DNA of 64,000 nt from Mesostigma viride (taxonomy: Eukaryota > Streptophyta > Mesostigmatophyceae > Mesostigmatales > Mesostigmataceae). Within the stretch, counting starts at the first letter, position 1. The number at the start of each line of letters is the position of its first letter. Under the pieces are notes generated by a model, which did not search any database, had not been told where the DNA came from, and was given only the letters and a program-made list of their open reading frames with translations. This document shows, piece by piece, positions 53,464 through 63,896 of this stretch. Both the position numbers and the translations under genes were made by a program. The DNA lies in NCBI GenBank assembly GCA_009746045.1, contig RPFO01000026.1, positions 3,040,676 to 3,104,675 of the forward strand, read 5' to 3'.

Positions 53464-54252
53464 CGATGAACCAGACATGAAAGCGCTTGGAAGCAATATA
53501 GTACGATTTGCGCAGCAACTCGTCAGCAGAGCTTGTGAGCTCCTGGTCTTGCTGGCTGGAATGACCCTAGGCTGCTGGCTAGCAACCTTTATTATCCTCA
53601 CACCAGGCCTACGACCCTCGATAGGCTCGCCACTCGTCGTGACGACCAAGGTTCGTGTGTGAAGAGTCACGCTCGTTGCCTCGTTGAGCCTCGAGCTATA
53701 TGCAACCTCGTTCCATCCTTGTTCCTCGGTCATGAGCAACGCTGTGCAACGCTACTTTGCCAGAGCCTCGTATCGCTGCGCTGCATCCTCGTTGCAGGCA
53801 GCATACAGGAATCTCTGGCTATCCTGTGTCTAGGACAGCACAGGACCTGCCACAGTTCTGCATGGACTTACATCCTTGCAGACCTGCCGGCTGGCTACTG
53901 GCTTCTACTAGCCCCAGGACCCTTGCGTCCTCAGTACATGCACTGTGTCCCAGTCACGTGATGGTTCAGGCTAAGCCTGTGCAGGCACTGCCTGCCACGT
54001 GTCCTGTCCACTATGCCCTGAGAGTGCACCGCCCCCGCCCGCCGGTCGGCAGTACTTCGGGACCTGATATCTCTCTTGTCCCTCGTCTGTAATTCTAGGC
54101 GGTTGACACGCGGGCGTTGGAAAGGTCTCCTCAACCTGCATCCATCTAGCACATTGGTGCCCCAATATGCTAACTCCTGTGACGATGCTTGTGAAAGTGG
54201 GGGGTCAGCATGCTTTGGCTCTCTTGAAAGTTGTAAAGTTAATTAGAGGTAC
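53464..54252. other. 3' flank of the DIRS-like element
   Basis: No supported gene. It may include the 3' terminal repeats of the DIRS-like element, but I found no matching partner in the window. Confidence 0.5.
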
Positions 54253-54920
54253 TGTTACGTCCCGGCCCTTTTGGACGGACGTAACAATGGAATAAATTAT
54301 GTAGTTTGACTTGTTGTCATAGTCCGTAGGACTTTGGGACTCATTTCGGGACTAAATGTGGGAATTGTCCCTTGGTCAGGACTTTTGTATGGAACTATGA
54401 CAGTTTGTGTGATTCGGACCAGTTATTTTGGGCCTAGGTTGTTGTATGCGTGTATCTTCTAGGGGCCGGTGCAGTCGCGCCGCGCTGCGTACTTTATAGC
54501 TAGTTGAGATATTGTACTCATGCGTGGATTCTGTAGGCGAGGGTCGATGTCGACCCGAGGATCTTGTGTGGACTGCATGCTTTGGAAGGTCGGCGCCATG
54601 TCGGCGCCCCTTGCCAGCGTAGTGGCAGACCTAGGTGAAATTGGTCCGAGGACGAGAGTCTCGTCCTCTTGGTTTGATGAATGATAAGTGCAAATACGCC
54701 TACACATTAAACCTGGGGCAACTATCCATTTGTAATTGGTATTGCTAGCCATTATAAGTGTGTATTAATTAGCTTGGCATCAAGTCGCGGTGCCAGATAT
54801 CTCACGACCCCAGTCGTGAAGCGCAATCTGCATTAGGCCACCTTGAATCTTCCTAATTCAGGCATGGTAGATCTTTCGCTACGTAGCTCAGGCTAGGTGT
54901 GTCTGGGCTGGGACGTAACA
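54253..54920 (+). repeat. LTR with primer-binding site
   Basis: 668 bp starting TGTTACGTCCC and ending GGGACGTAACA, an 11-bp inverted terminus. It is followed directly by CTGGTTATCGGAGG, which resembles the initiator tRNA-Met primer-binding site. No second copy in the window, so it is a 5' LTR of a truncated or long element. Confidence 0.75.
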
Positions 54921-55664
54921 CTGGTTATCGGAGGAAATGTGCTGGAGAGGTCAGCTAACTCTCGCGGAGAGGGTTAGGGAAGCCAATTAGGATACCAAGG
55001 CGGTGCTTGGTGTAGATAGAGGTTCCGGAATTCAACGATTGCTGACAGGTCGGCGGCCAGCCCGTAAAGGGATTCAACGACGATCTAGAAAGCAAGCGGC
55101 CAGTCTGGGATACTCGGCGGGGCCAGCCATGGCCCTGTGGTGAGGGCTATCGACAATAGCTGCCATTACCCCTGTTTTCAACGACACTTGGTGGCGGCCA
55201 GGGCTCTGCCTTCAACGACACCATGCAGGTGGCGGCCAGCTCAGGGGTCATCAACGATATTGACGATGGTACGTCCCCTAGTTTAGATTTATCCTTCTAG
55301 ACGCTTGCCTTCTCTCCGGGACTGCACGCGTAGGGGGTTTATGTTAAATGTTGTGCTCTCTGTAGGCGTTTAAATGTCGTTGGTGCCTATGAACGTCGCG
55401 GAGACGGACATCGTTGTTTGACCTGCAAGGGGTCGTGGGGGTGGATACCGTCTGGCCGTTGCCGACTATGTTGACGGTGTTTACCTCCCTGTGCTTATCG
55501 TATCGCCCTTGTTCGCGTAGAGCTGGGGCGTGTGCTGTGATAGATTCCGTCTTCTTCCTCGTTGCTTTATGTGGTAACTTCACTGCACTTAGAGGTATTC
55601 CTGGGATTCCCCTTTTCCTTCTTGCAAGCTTCTGCTAGCCTATAATGCATTACGTCCCTACAGG
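54921..55664. other. leader after the LTR with diverged repeats
   Basis: From about 55020 to 55265 the motifs TTCAACGAC and GCGGCCAG(C/T) recur six or so times at uneven spacing. No supported gene; short open frames near 55414-55638 are not convincing. Confidence 0.5.
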
Positions 55665-55898
55665 GCATGTGAGGAATACCTTAAGGATAAGGGCTCTATT
55701 GCCAGGTGGAAGGGATTTGATAATCTAGGAGATGCAGATAAGTATAGTAAGGAACACATGCCATTGCCTGAGGGTATGCACACCACTCGTGAATGCTCTA
55801 AGCCACCCACGCACAGCAAGGGAGACAGCAGTCAGGAGGTGGGGACAGCAGTTACAGTTACCTTCTCCCAGCTGACCATTGGCTCTAGCAGACAATAG
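55665..55898 (+). CDS. short coding-like fragment
   Basis: A 77-codon frame (ACEEYLKDKGSIARWKG ... TFSQLTIGSSRQ) preceded by CCCTACAG, a possible splice acceptor, and closed by TAG. Composition is that of a globular protein and unlike neighbouring frames. I do not recognise it. It may be the last exon of a displaced gene or a remnant of an element. Confidence 0.35.
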   Translation, partial: ACEEYLKDKGSIARWKGFDNLGDADKYSKEHMPLPEGMHTTRECSKPPTHSKGDSSQEVGTAVTVTFSQLTIGSSRQ

Positions 55899-55929
55899 AG
55901 GGGATTATTACTAGGGAGTAGTACTAGGT

Positions 55930-56020
55930 CCTACATATATAAGATTTATAGCACGTGTATGCCCTCTCTCCCTCTCTCTCTTTCTTTCTGGGGAGGTGTT
56001 GCCTGCAGTGTAAGGTATCA
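55930..56020 (+). promoter_or_regulatory. TATA box, CT-rich tract and possible primer-binding site before gag
   Basis: ATATATAAG at about 55936, then a CT-rich stretch (55965-55990), then GGTATCAGTACGAGC (about 56013-56027), which partly matches the tRNA-Met primer site. It could be the end of a 5' LTR belonging to the gag that starts at 56032. Confidence 0.4.
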
Positions 56021-56277
56021 GTACGAGCACCATGCCACGAAAACGGAGAGAACCTGTCAACAGAGAGATAGAACAGGTAGACAACCACGAGCAAGGTATA
56101 GAGGTGGTAGAGGTACCACCGCACGTCCAAGTAGGGACAGGTACAGGTGAGGTCATGGAGAGACCTGCGGAAGGCTCCCCACGATCCAGAGACCAGGGCC
56201 GCAGAGATTCATCAGATGAAGACAGTCCAGACTCCAGGTTGGAACAAGGGGGGGACGGGCGCAGCCAAGAGATGCTC

Positions 56278-56287
56278 CAGCAGGGTT

Positions 56288-56341
<54 letters not shown>

Positions 56342-56460
56342 GTTTCCAGCAGCAACAACGGCAGCAGCAGCAGCAGCAGCAGCAGGGTTTCCAGCAGCAG
56401 CAGCAGCAGCAGCGGCGGCAGCAGCAGCAGCAGCAGCAACCGCAGCAGCAGCAGCAACGA
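56278..56460 (+). repeat. CAG microsatellite encoding polyglutamine
   Basis: Three CAG blocks separated by GGTTTCCAG, in frame with gag. Opposite-strand poly-Cys, poly-Leu and poly-Ala frames are shadows. Confidence 0.92.
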
Positions 56461-56608
56461 CCACAGTGGCCGCCGCGGTATCCTGAGCAGACAGGGCACG
56501 AGAATGAAAACACGCAGTACTACCGTTATCATGCTCAGCTAGCCACGGAGCGACCATCGCAGCCCTGGGCTGGGCGCGGCCGCTCCATGGGACCTCCGCC
56601 GGCCACAA

Positions 56609-57374
56609 AGTTAGGTGAAATAGTGCCGGAACCTTTTTGCCGTTGGGGCAAATCGGTCCGGAACACTATTTTGCCCGGAATCACCACTTCCGAGCACCCA
56701 AGTTAATTCGGCCGAATTAACTTGGGTGCTCGGAAGTGGTGATTCCGGGCAAAATAGTGTTCCGGACCGATTTGCCCCAACGGCAAAAAGGTTCCGGCAC
56801 TATTTCACCTAACTAAAACCTGGCCCCGTGGAGGGGGAGTCGAATAGACCTGGAGACAACCGCCTAGGCTAGTGCACGCAAATGATATTGCGCCGGAACT
56901 GTCTCTGGCAGGTTTCGAACCCCTGACCTCCAGGTGCACCCAAGTTAATTCGGCCGAATTAACTTGGGTGCTCGGAAGTGGTGATTCCGGGCAAAATAGT
57001 GTTCCGGACCGATTTGCCCCAACGGCAAAAAGGTTCCGGCACTATTTCACCTAACTAAGACCTGTGCACCTTGGAGGTCAGGGGTTCGAAACCTGCCAGA
57101 GACAGTTCCGGCGCAATATCATTTGCGTGCACTAGCCTAGGCGGTTGTCTCCAGGTCTATTCGACTCCCCCTCCACGGGGCCAGGTTTTAGTTAGGTGAA
57201 ATAGTGCCGGAACCTTTTTGCCGTTGGGGCAAATCGGTCCGGAACACTATTTTGCCCGGAATCACCACTTCCGAGCACCCAAGTTAATTCGGCCAGTGGT
57301 GATTCCGGGCAAAATAGTGTTCCGGACCGATTTGCCCCAACGGCAAAAAGGCTCCGGCACTATTTCACCTAACT
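56609..57374. mobile_element. 766-bp compound foldback element
   Basis: A target duplication CACAA (56604-56608, 57375-57379) flanks AGTTAGGTG...CACCTAACT. Inside, an arm P of about 102 bp and its inverse alternate: P-P' (56609-56814), a middle M (to about 56938), P' again (to 57056), inverted M' (57057-57188), P and a shortened P'. P-P' is a near-perfect palindrome meeting at AATTCGGCCGAATT. M' contains a perfect tRNA box A (TAGCCTAGGCGG, 57133-57144) and box-B-like GGTTCGAAACC (57083-57093) and ATTCGACTCC. No protein gene. Confidence 0.88.
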
Positions 57375-58936
57375 CACAACACACCGGGGCAGGCGTCGAG
57401 TGTCCTTTGGCAGTGCTTCCCTACTACCCATGGTGTTGTGGAACTCTGAGGATGGCGGTGAGGACACCGGGGCAGATGGCGAATTCGGCGATTTGGAGGG
57501 GGCCGTGGAGGATATCGAGGAACCAGGGGCACAGGACCCGCCCTTTGGAGCTCATAGGCCATGGGCCCGGCTAGGGGGTGACAGAAGCAGCGCCACCGCA
57601 CACGACGAGGGGACTCAGACAACCGTCCAGCGACACGTCCCCCAACAACCGCAGCAACCTCGGGCGCAGGACAGCAGCATGGTCCACTCGCCTGCGGTCG
57701 TCAGCAACCTGAATTTCAGCAGGGTGGCATTGGATTACCCGGGGTATGAACACCCCTCATCGGTACAGGTGCGGCGGACTCATGGTACGCCGTCCAGATC
57801 CGGATCTCTCCCCCGGTCGCAGCCCCCCGCATTCGGCTCCATCTCCTACATTATTAGAGGTCGGTGGGCCTATTACCAACACGGTAAAGGCCCCACCGAT
57901 GCCCACTTTCAAGAATGTACCCAAGCTGCACGCGGATATGAAACCGCGAGAGGTCGACGAATGGGGACGCATGTGGCAACAGCAGTATACCATCTGGCGC
58001 AATCACAACAGCTGGGAACTTGCCACCTGTGATCTGATCCCGCATGTGGTCAACACCTGCATGGACCCCTCGGTGGTGAGCATCTTGAACTGTGAGAGCA
58101 TCGCATCCCAGTCGTACCCGCAAACCGTGGAGGAGTTGATGGACAGGGTGCGCCGCAAGATGGTACATACCCTCAGACGCGGAGATCCACGAGCGACTCG
58201 CCTTCGGCAAGCTGCGCCAGGGGACCACGCCGTATCGCGAGTTTCTGTCCAAGTTTGAGTCCAGCGCCGCTTACCTGACCGACATGACCTGGTACGAGTA
58301 CAAGATCAGATTCATTGAGGCACTCGATCAGCCCCGAGCTGCAGGACGAGGTACTAAAGCACTACGCTGAGGTTCCTTGGAAGGAGTGGGACATCTTGAA
58401 TATCCAGAGGTATCTTCTGCAGGTGGCCGACGTCGTGGCTCGCGGGCGCGCACCATCGGTGCGCCGTTTCTTCCGATCAGGTCCCCCGCACGACGGCGAG
58501 GGGAACGAGGACTCCCCCGATGACCTGGAGGACGGGAACGCTGACCATGGCCTCAACGCCATCGACGCGAGTAAAGCCCGTTGCTTCATGTGCTTAATTT
58601 GAGGTGGGTCACCTCAGGCGCGACTGCCCCAAACTCCGTAGCAGGCACGCTGGACGTGGCACGGGGGAGACCGAGCCCAGGTTTTCAGGCCCGGCGTTCG
58701 GCAGTCGCCCGGACTCCTCCGGCCCAAGGGACAAACCCCGCAACGCGGACGAGCGGGCGCCAGCAGGCCCGGCAGTTCACGACTCAGCACCAGCAGCCGC
58801 GGCCGCAAGCGATGAGTTCTACCAAGGGCGTGCCGCGCGCGGTCAATGAGATCGAGGCTCACCGACTAGCCTCCGGACAGCGTGCGACCTTTGAGTCACC
58901 AGCAGTGGCCGGTTACGAGCTTGCCGCTGGGAGTAT

Positions 58937-59000
58937 ACTATAAAATATATTATTATATTAGTATATTTAATTAATAATTATATTTTTATAATATGTTCAC
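58937..59000. other. left part of an AT-rich insertion in the gypsy element
   Basis: 64 bp of almost pure A/T after the gag frame is lost. With 63514-63890 it forms an older insertion that was later hit by the copia-type element D. The last five bases, TTCAC, are D's target duplication. Confidence 0.55.
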
Positions 59001-59808
59001 TGTTAGGGATATTATATCCACCTGGCCACAATATATCCCAGCCTGATTTATTTCTTGTTGGATTTATTCCATATGGACTGGGAATTTGATAGCTTTGATA
59101 AGCTAGATGAATTGGGCTCAATGAGCTGATCAATATTCATGTGCCATAGTCCTATACTTGGACATGGATGACTTGTAACCTGAGTCAGCCTAGTAGCATC
59201 ACGTATTTGATTGACAAGTGGTGCTATGGCCTATTGGACAAGTGTTTGGTCCATGAGCTGACAAGTGTTGGCAGCTCATGATGACACATGTTATCACTTA
59301 CATGATGACAAGTGGGTAGACTCATTGCATGACACTTGTCACTCCAAGGAGAAGAGATGTGTCACTTTATTAATCATGTTATGTGGCACATTATTACGTA
59401 GACACTTGGCATCTAGCTATTATGCCAGCTCATTGGATCATGTCTAGAATGTTCTAGGAATGTTCTAAGAATATGCCAGGAATATTCCTGGAATATACTG
59501 AGAATATGCTGGGAATATGCTAGGAATATGCTAGGATGTTTCTACAAGCTTCTGTGATGATGTCATTGCTGATGTCATCCTTCCTAGCCTAAAAGGTATA
59601 AAAGGAAACTGCCCCCTAAGGGCAGGTACCTCCATTCAACCTCCATTCAAGCTCTTCTCCAACTATTATATTCTAATAAAGCCATTTATTCTTCCACGTA
59701 AATTGTCTTCAACCTCTCTTTCTTTCAGCACCTGCAAGGTGTGTGGGTAGCAAGGCCAAGCACAAGGCATTGTGTAAAACCCATTAGTCTCCTCTCCCAA
59801 TCCAAACA
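59001..59808 (+). repeat. 5' LTR of element D
   Basis: 808 bp. It carries the regulatory cluster described separately, a TATA box and AATAAAG at about 59674 (polyadenylation signal). Confidence 0.93.
59446..59602 (+). promoter_or_regulatory. heat-shock-element-like dyads and TATA box in the LTR of D
   Basis: Three GAAnnTTC dyads, AGAATGTTCT (59446-59455), GGAATGTTCT (59457-59466) and GGAATATTCC (59479-59488), are followed by four GGAATATGCT-type repeats (to about 59535). The TATA box GGTATAAAAG lies at about 59595. The same cluster is in the right LTR near 63146-63295. GAAnnTTC is the core of heat shock factor sites. Confidence 0.6.
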
Positions 59809-59891
59809 TGGTATCGGAGGTTTGTTACTGAGGAACAAGAAGACCACTGTGAACCCAGAGACATCCAGTTCCATTGGCGACTGAAGACACC

Positions 59892-60749
59892 ATGGCTACC
59901 AAGGAAGCGTGCTACAAGCAATTCCGGGCAACAAGCAAGTCCATCACAACGTTTGATGGGCGGTCTCTGAGGAAATGGGAAGAAATCAAGGCTGTGTTGA
60001 AGGCCTTAGCATCGGCCTATTGTGACCTGGTCAAGGTCCTAACTGGAGAGGAGGATTCGCTAAAGGAGGTCAAGACTGCGCTGCTGGAGGCGGAGGAGCT
60101 ACTGCACGGAAGGCGTTCTGCTCAAGCAAAGAAGGAGGGCTCCCCTAACGGCCAGGTTTTCCACACTACTACGAAGAAAAGTGGAGGAAAGAGGCGGTGC
60201 AATTACTGCAAGAAGGCCGGGCACGTGGACACCCAGTGCTGGGAGAAGCATCCGGAGCTGAAGCAAGAACGCAAGAACAAGGCAACGCGACGGAACCAAG
60301 CGAGAAAGGAGCACTCACCAGGTGCCAGCGAGGCGCGTATCACCGAGGAGGCTGCGGAGCGGTCCGGCTTCGTCTTCGCCACCATCGCCGAGTCGCCATC
60401 GCCGTCGGATGCTGCTGCACTCACGCAGTATGAAAAGAAAGCACCGACCAGCTGGGTGCTGGATTCCGCAGCGAGCTGTCACATGACGCCATGCCCGTCG
60501 GACTTCGTGTGCCTGCACCCTCATGACAGGGAAATCGCCGGCTCAGGCGGCCAACTGAAGGCGACAGCCATCGGGACTGTCAAACTGAAGCTGCCGGGTC
60601 AGGACGCGGACGTGCACCTCCAAAACGCGCTGCTCGTTCCCAGGCTGAGCACCCGACTTCTATCAGTCGGCCAGCTCGTCAAGGATGGCCACAAGGTCGA
60701 CCTCGCCAGCGGGTTGCTGTGCTGGACAGCAGGCACTGCAGCATCGTGA
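59892..60749 (+). CDS. element D Gag and protease
   Basis: Starts at ATG 59892, 84 bases after the LTR. A Gag helical region (truncated compared with ordinary copia Gag) is followed by the knuckle CNYCKKAGHVDTQC (about 60198-60239). A basic linker leads to the copia-type protease start WVLDSAASCHMTP (about 60450-60488; DSA instead of DSG) and LLSVGQLVKDGHKVDL. The frame ends at 60749; a neighbouring frame continues the protease end (VTRNNTYFLP) after a slip near 60715. The position of protease, right after Gag, is the usual copia one, unlike elements A-C. Confidence 0.8.
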   Translation: MATKEACYKQFRATSKSITTFDGRSLRKWEEIKAVLKALASAYCDLVKVLTGEEDSLKEVKTALLEAEELLHGRRSAQAKKEGSPNGQVFHTTTKKSGGKRRCNYCKKAGHVDTQCWEKHPELKQERKNKATRRNQARKEHSPGASEARITEEAAERSGFVFATIAESPSPSDAAALTQYEKKAPTSWVLDSAASCHMTPCPSDFVCLHPHDREIAGSGGQLKATAIGTVKLKLPGQDADVHLQNALLVPRLSTRLLSVGQLVKDGHKVDLASGLLCWTAGTAAS

Positions 60750-60870
60750 CGAGGAACAACACCTACTTTTTGCCCGCGCGCGGTGCGGACGCAGCGATGG
60801 ACGCCATCCCAGAGCTGAAATCTTCGGCGACGAGCTTCAAGACGTCGACGCTGCCTGTCAAGGGCAGAAA

Positions 60871-61557
60871 ATGGCGAGCAGCGAGCGCAGCATCTCACGT
60901 GCCTCGGGACACGCGGCGGAGTGGCTGGCCGTGGGCCTAACGGTCATACTGGCCATGCTTGCCCGTGTATGCGGGATCGGGGGCGGCCTACTGGGCATTA
61001 CTCGCACACTGCGTGGCTTTTTATACTCTGCGCCGGCCCAGTGGAAGTTCACGCCAATTCGAGAAGTTTCCAGCGCAATGGAGAAGTCCGTGTCAGACGC
61101 TGAAGTACTTCCAGAAACTGCGGTCCAGAACAGCCCAGTGCAGGCGGAGCGCGTTGTCGCCGCCAGCATACCAGGTGATACTGGTGCTAGTAACCAAAGT
61201 CCGGCGACCAGACCAAAGGCGCGGCGCTCGAACGCTGCCAGCCTAACTGAGGGGGAACAAATTCGTGACGCGAGGGCGAAATCGACCAAGCTGCCAAATT
61301 TTTCTAAGTCCTGGACTGCCAAGTCCGGTGCTGGCGCGAGGCCTCGAGCGAGCCGACAACGACGTGGACAGCGACCTGTCAGCCAAAGTGCGGTCAAGCA
61401 CCAACGGTCAAGTCGACTGCAAAATGCTGCCAAGGCATCACGTCGGTCAGTTGACGGTGTTCGGCCAGGCCATGGCATTTGCAATTGCGCTAGCTGCAAC
61501 GACCCTTGGAAATTGTCGCCCAGGATGCACAGACCCCACTCCTCAAGGTTGCCCTAA
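60871..61557 (+). CDS. unknown ORF with a membrane-like segment in element D
   Basis: 228 codons from ATG 60871. A hydrophobic stretch near residues 18-46 (WLAVGLTVILAMLARVCGIG) could span a membrane, followed by a basic, Ser/Ala-rich region. It lies where integrase and RT should be. No recognised domain. It may be a captured host sequence, an extra retroelement protein or a chance frame. Confidence 0.35.
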   Translation: MASSERSISRASGHAAEWLAVGLTVILAMLARVCGIGGGLLGITRTLRGFLYSAPAQWKFTPIREVSSAMEKSVSDAEVLPETAVQNSPVQAERVVAASIPGDTGASNQSPATRPKARRSNAASLTEGEQIRDARAKSTKLPNFSKSWTAKSGAGARPRASRQRRGQRPVSQSAVKHQRSSRLQNAAKASRRSVDGVRPGHGICNCASCNDPWKLSPRMHRPHSSRLP

Positions 61558-62700
61558 TGTTTTGTCTGTGGGAAATGAACTTGTATGTCGACTTTTGTGT
61601 CGTGTTTGCTGGAAATTGTGAGGCGCCGTAAGCCTGCGTTTTCTGGTTCTTTCTTTGTGTTCTTCCAGCAATTATGTGTTTATTTTGCCATGCGTTCAGT
61701 GGCAATGGCCCACGCATTTTGGTATTGTTCCCACGAGACGTTTTCTACGTACCTGGAGTGTATATCCAGAGTTTTTGCACGCTATTTGTGGCACTAGTCT
61801 GCGGCGTAGTGAAGCGCCGTTGTATCGTCGTCTACGACTTGTTTTCGTAAGTAAAGTGCCTGTGACGCGTGTGTTATTTTGTTTTGTGCTGAGAGCATTG
61901 CTTGTATGCAAATGCTTACGTCCTTTGTGTCGAATTCGGCTGTGCATTTCGGCATAGCCTGTAATGTCGGACGTAATGTTTACTCTCGGGCACTGATTTG
62001 TGAATCGTGACGAAGTAATCGTTACTTGTGTTCGCCTTTGTGGCGGTAATGTTTTGCACGTCCTGTTTTCTTTGCTATGAAGCGTGTTTATCTGTTATGG
62101 CCACTGTGTTTTGTGTTGAAGGTTGTATTGTACCTTGTTTGTGTGGCATTTGTTGCCAATATGTTTGTTTGCTCACCCCGTTTATTTGGCGTAAAACGTG
62201 ATGTTGGTGTCATTTTTTGTGAGATGGCGTATGTTATGTTGCTCCGTGTGTGTACAGCACGTGTTGTTGCCGTTACCCTACCTCTATACCGTTTGGGTTA
62301 GCTCATAGGGACTTTCTTTGTTGGCATGTGTTGCCGTATTATATGTGTGGGACTGTGTGGCCCTATTGTGTCCATGGGCAGCCGCTTTGAGTGAGGGGGG
62401 AATGTAGCATCTAGAGCACTTTTTCCAACTAAGGGTTGGGTATCAGCCATCCAGGATGGGCAGCTAGTGCGTCGCTGCTATGGTTGGACACTCATTCGCG
62501 TTGCCGGGGGGGATCAGTGGCGGTAGTGCGGCTCATGACCGCATGTTGGAGCTTCAAGCGTTTCACGAGGACGGCATCTTCATTTTCAGTTGCACCATGC
62601 TAGCAACTGGACGGCATGCTACGAGCATGTGGTTAAGGGGGGTGTTGAGATTCCACCTACCCAGTCATCTTTTGCTTTGTGCCCATGTGGCTAAGGGGGG
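61558..62700. other. non-coding replacement of pol in element D
   Basis: About 1.1 kb of T/G-rich sequence with only short frames, ending in the polypurine tract at 62691-62700. A second near-copy of that tract sits at 62634-62645 (GTTAAGGGGGGTGTTGAG). No RT or integrase motif in any frame. Confidence 0.65.
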
Positions 62701-63508
62701 TGTTAGGGATATTATATCCACCTGGCCACAATATATCCCAGCCTGATTTATTTCTTGTTGGATTTATTCCATATGGACTGGGAATTTGATAGCTTTGATA
62801 AGCTAGATGAATTGGGCTCAATGAGCTGATCAATATTCATGTGCCATAGTCCTATACTTGGACATGGATGACTTGTAACCTGAGTCAGCCTAGTAGCATC
62901 ACGTATTTGATTGACAAGTGGTGCTATGGCCTATTGGACAAGTGTTTGGTCCATGAGCTGACAAGTGTTGGCAGCTCATGATGACACATGTTATCACTTA
63001 CATGATGACAAGTGGGTAGACTCATTGCATGACACTTGTCACTCCAAGGAGAAGAGATGTGTCACTTTATTAATTATGTTATGTGGCACATTATTACGTA
63101 GACACTTGGCATCTAGCTATTATGCCAGCTCATTGGATCATGTCTAGAATGTTCTAGGAATGTTCTAAGAATATGCCAGGAATATTCCTGGAATATACTG
63201 AGAATATGCTGGGAATATGCTAGGAATATGCTAGGATGTTTCTACAAGCTTCTGTGATGATGTCATTGCTGATGTCATCCTTCCTAGCCTAAAAGGTATA
63301 AAAGGAAACTGCCCCCTAAGGGCAGGTACCTCCATTCAACCTCCATTCAAGCTCTTCTCCAACTATTATATTCTAATAAAGCCATTTATTCTTCCACGTA
63401 AATTGTCTTCAACCTCTCTTTCTTTCAGCACCTGCAAGGTGTGTGGGTAGCAAGGCCAAGCACAAGGCATTGTGTAAAACCCATTAGTCTCCTCTCCCAA
63501 TCCAAACA
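62701..63508 (+). repeat. 3' LTR of element D
   Basis: 808 bp, nearly identical to the 5' LTR, followed by TTCAC. Confidence 0.93.
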
Positions 63509-63513
63509 TTCAC

Positions 63514-63890
63514 TCCGGTGCGCTTTTCCAGTCCTAGTGGCTGGCCACCTTAGCCATTCTGAGAATGCCCACCTGTGTAGGGCAAGGGGGGGGTGTCTGT
63601 TTTGCCCCACATCTGTACCAAATACCAAGGGTGCATTGGTCCTGCACAGTAGCAGGTCACCCTGTTATCATGATGTCAGTAGTACAAAGGGTGCATTGGT
63701 CCTGCACCGCAGCAGGTCACCCTGTTATCATGCTATCAGCAGTAAGGGAGGGTGTTTGGAATCATACACTGACCCCATGCATAGACGCCGTTGGCGGTAA
63801 TGGGAAATTACTATTAGGCGTCTAGCACTAGTGGTTTTATATAGGGTACCGTTGGCGGTAATGGGATATTTTATATGGGAATGTAATAAT
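63514..63890. other. right part of the AT-rich insertion
   Basis: Contains two 60-bp tandem units (AAGGGTGCATTGGTCCTGCAC ... GTTATCAT, from about 63625 and 63687). A 20-bp motif CCGTTGGCGGTAATGGGA also occurs twice (about 63788 and 63850). Its end (ATATATTATTACATT on the minus strand) resembles the start of the left part, suggesting short inverted ends. No gene. Confidence 0.6.
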
Positions 63891-63896
63891 ATATTC

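Larger units (their letters stand above)
56032..58936 (+). pseudogene. gypsy-type gag with polyglutamine, interrupted
   Basis: ATG at 56032. An acidic N-terminus is followed by Gln runs separated by GF (CAG repeats, 56278-56460). The frame is split at 56608 by a foldback element and resumes after 57379 in the same frame (MVLWNSEDGGEDTG...). Capsid-like helices (VDEWGRMWQQQYTIWR, LPTYREFLSKFE-type region) follow in shifting frames near 57850-58380. The zinc knuckle is broken: CFMC at about 58584 is separated from VGHLRRDC by extra bases TTAATTT and a stop. The protease probably continues at 63.9 kb. Confidence 0.65.
59001..63508 (+). mobile_element. copia-type element D, pol largely lost
   Basis: 808-bp LTRs (59001-59808, 62701-63508) that differ at about one base, TGTTAGGG...CAAACA termini and a TTCAC target duplication (58996-59000, 63509-63513). 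A primer-binding site TGGTATCGGAGG follows the left LTR at 59809, and a polypurine tract CTAAGGGGGG precedes the right LTR. Between them are gag and protease, but no integrase, RT or RNase H: a recent, non-autonomous element. Confidence 0.93.

Noticed and set aside
55911-56608. Minus-strand Cys-rich and Leu-rich ORFs
   Set aside because: Antisense of the CAG repeat in gypsy gag.
56880-57170. Functional tRNA gene inside the foldback
   Set aside because: Box A and box B are present, but no complete cloverleaf with matching acceptor stem was found; treated as tRNA-derived.
61980-62300. Small hydrophobic ORF (about 62077-62301)
   Set aside because: T-rich sequence gives hydrophobic residues by composition; no start context or homology.
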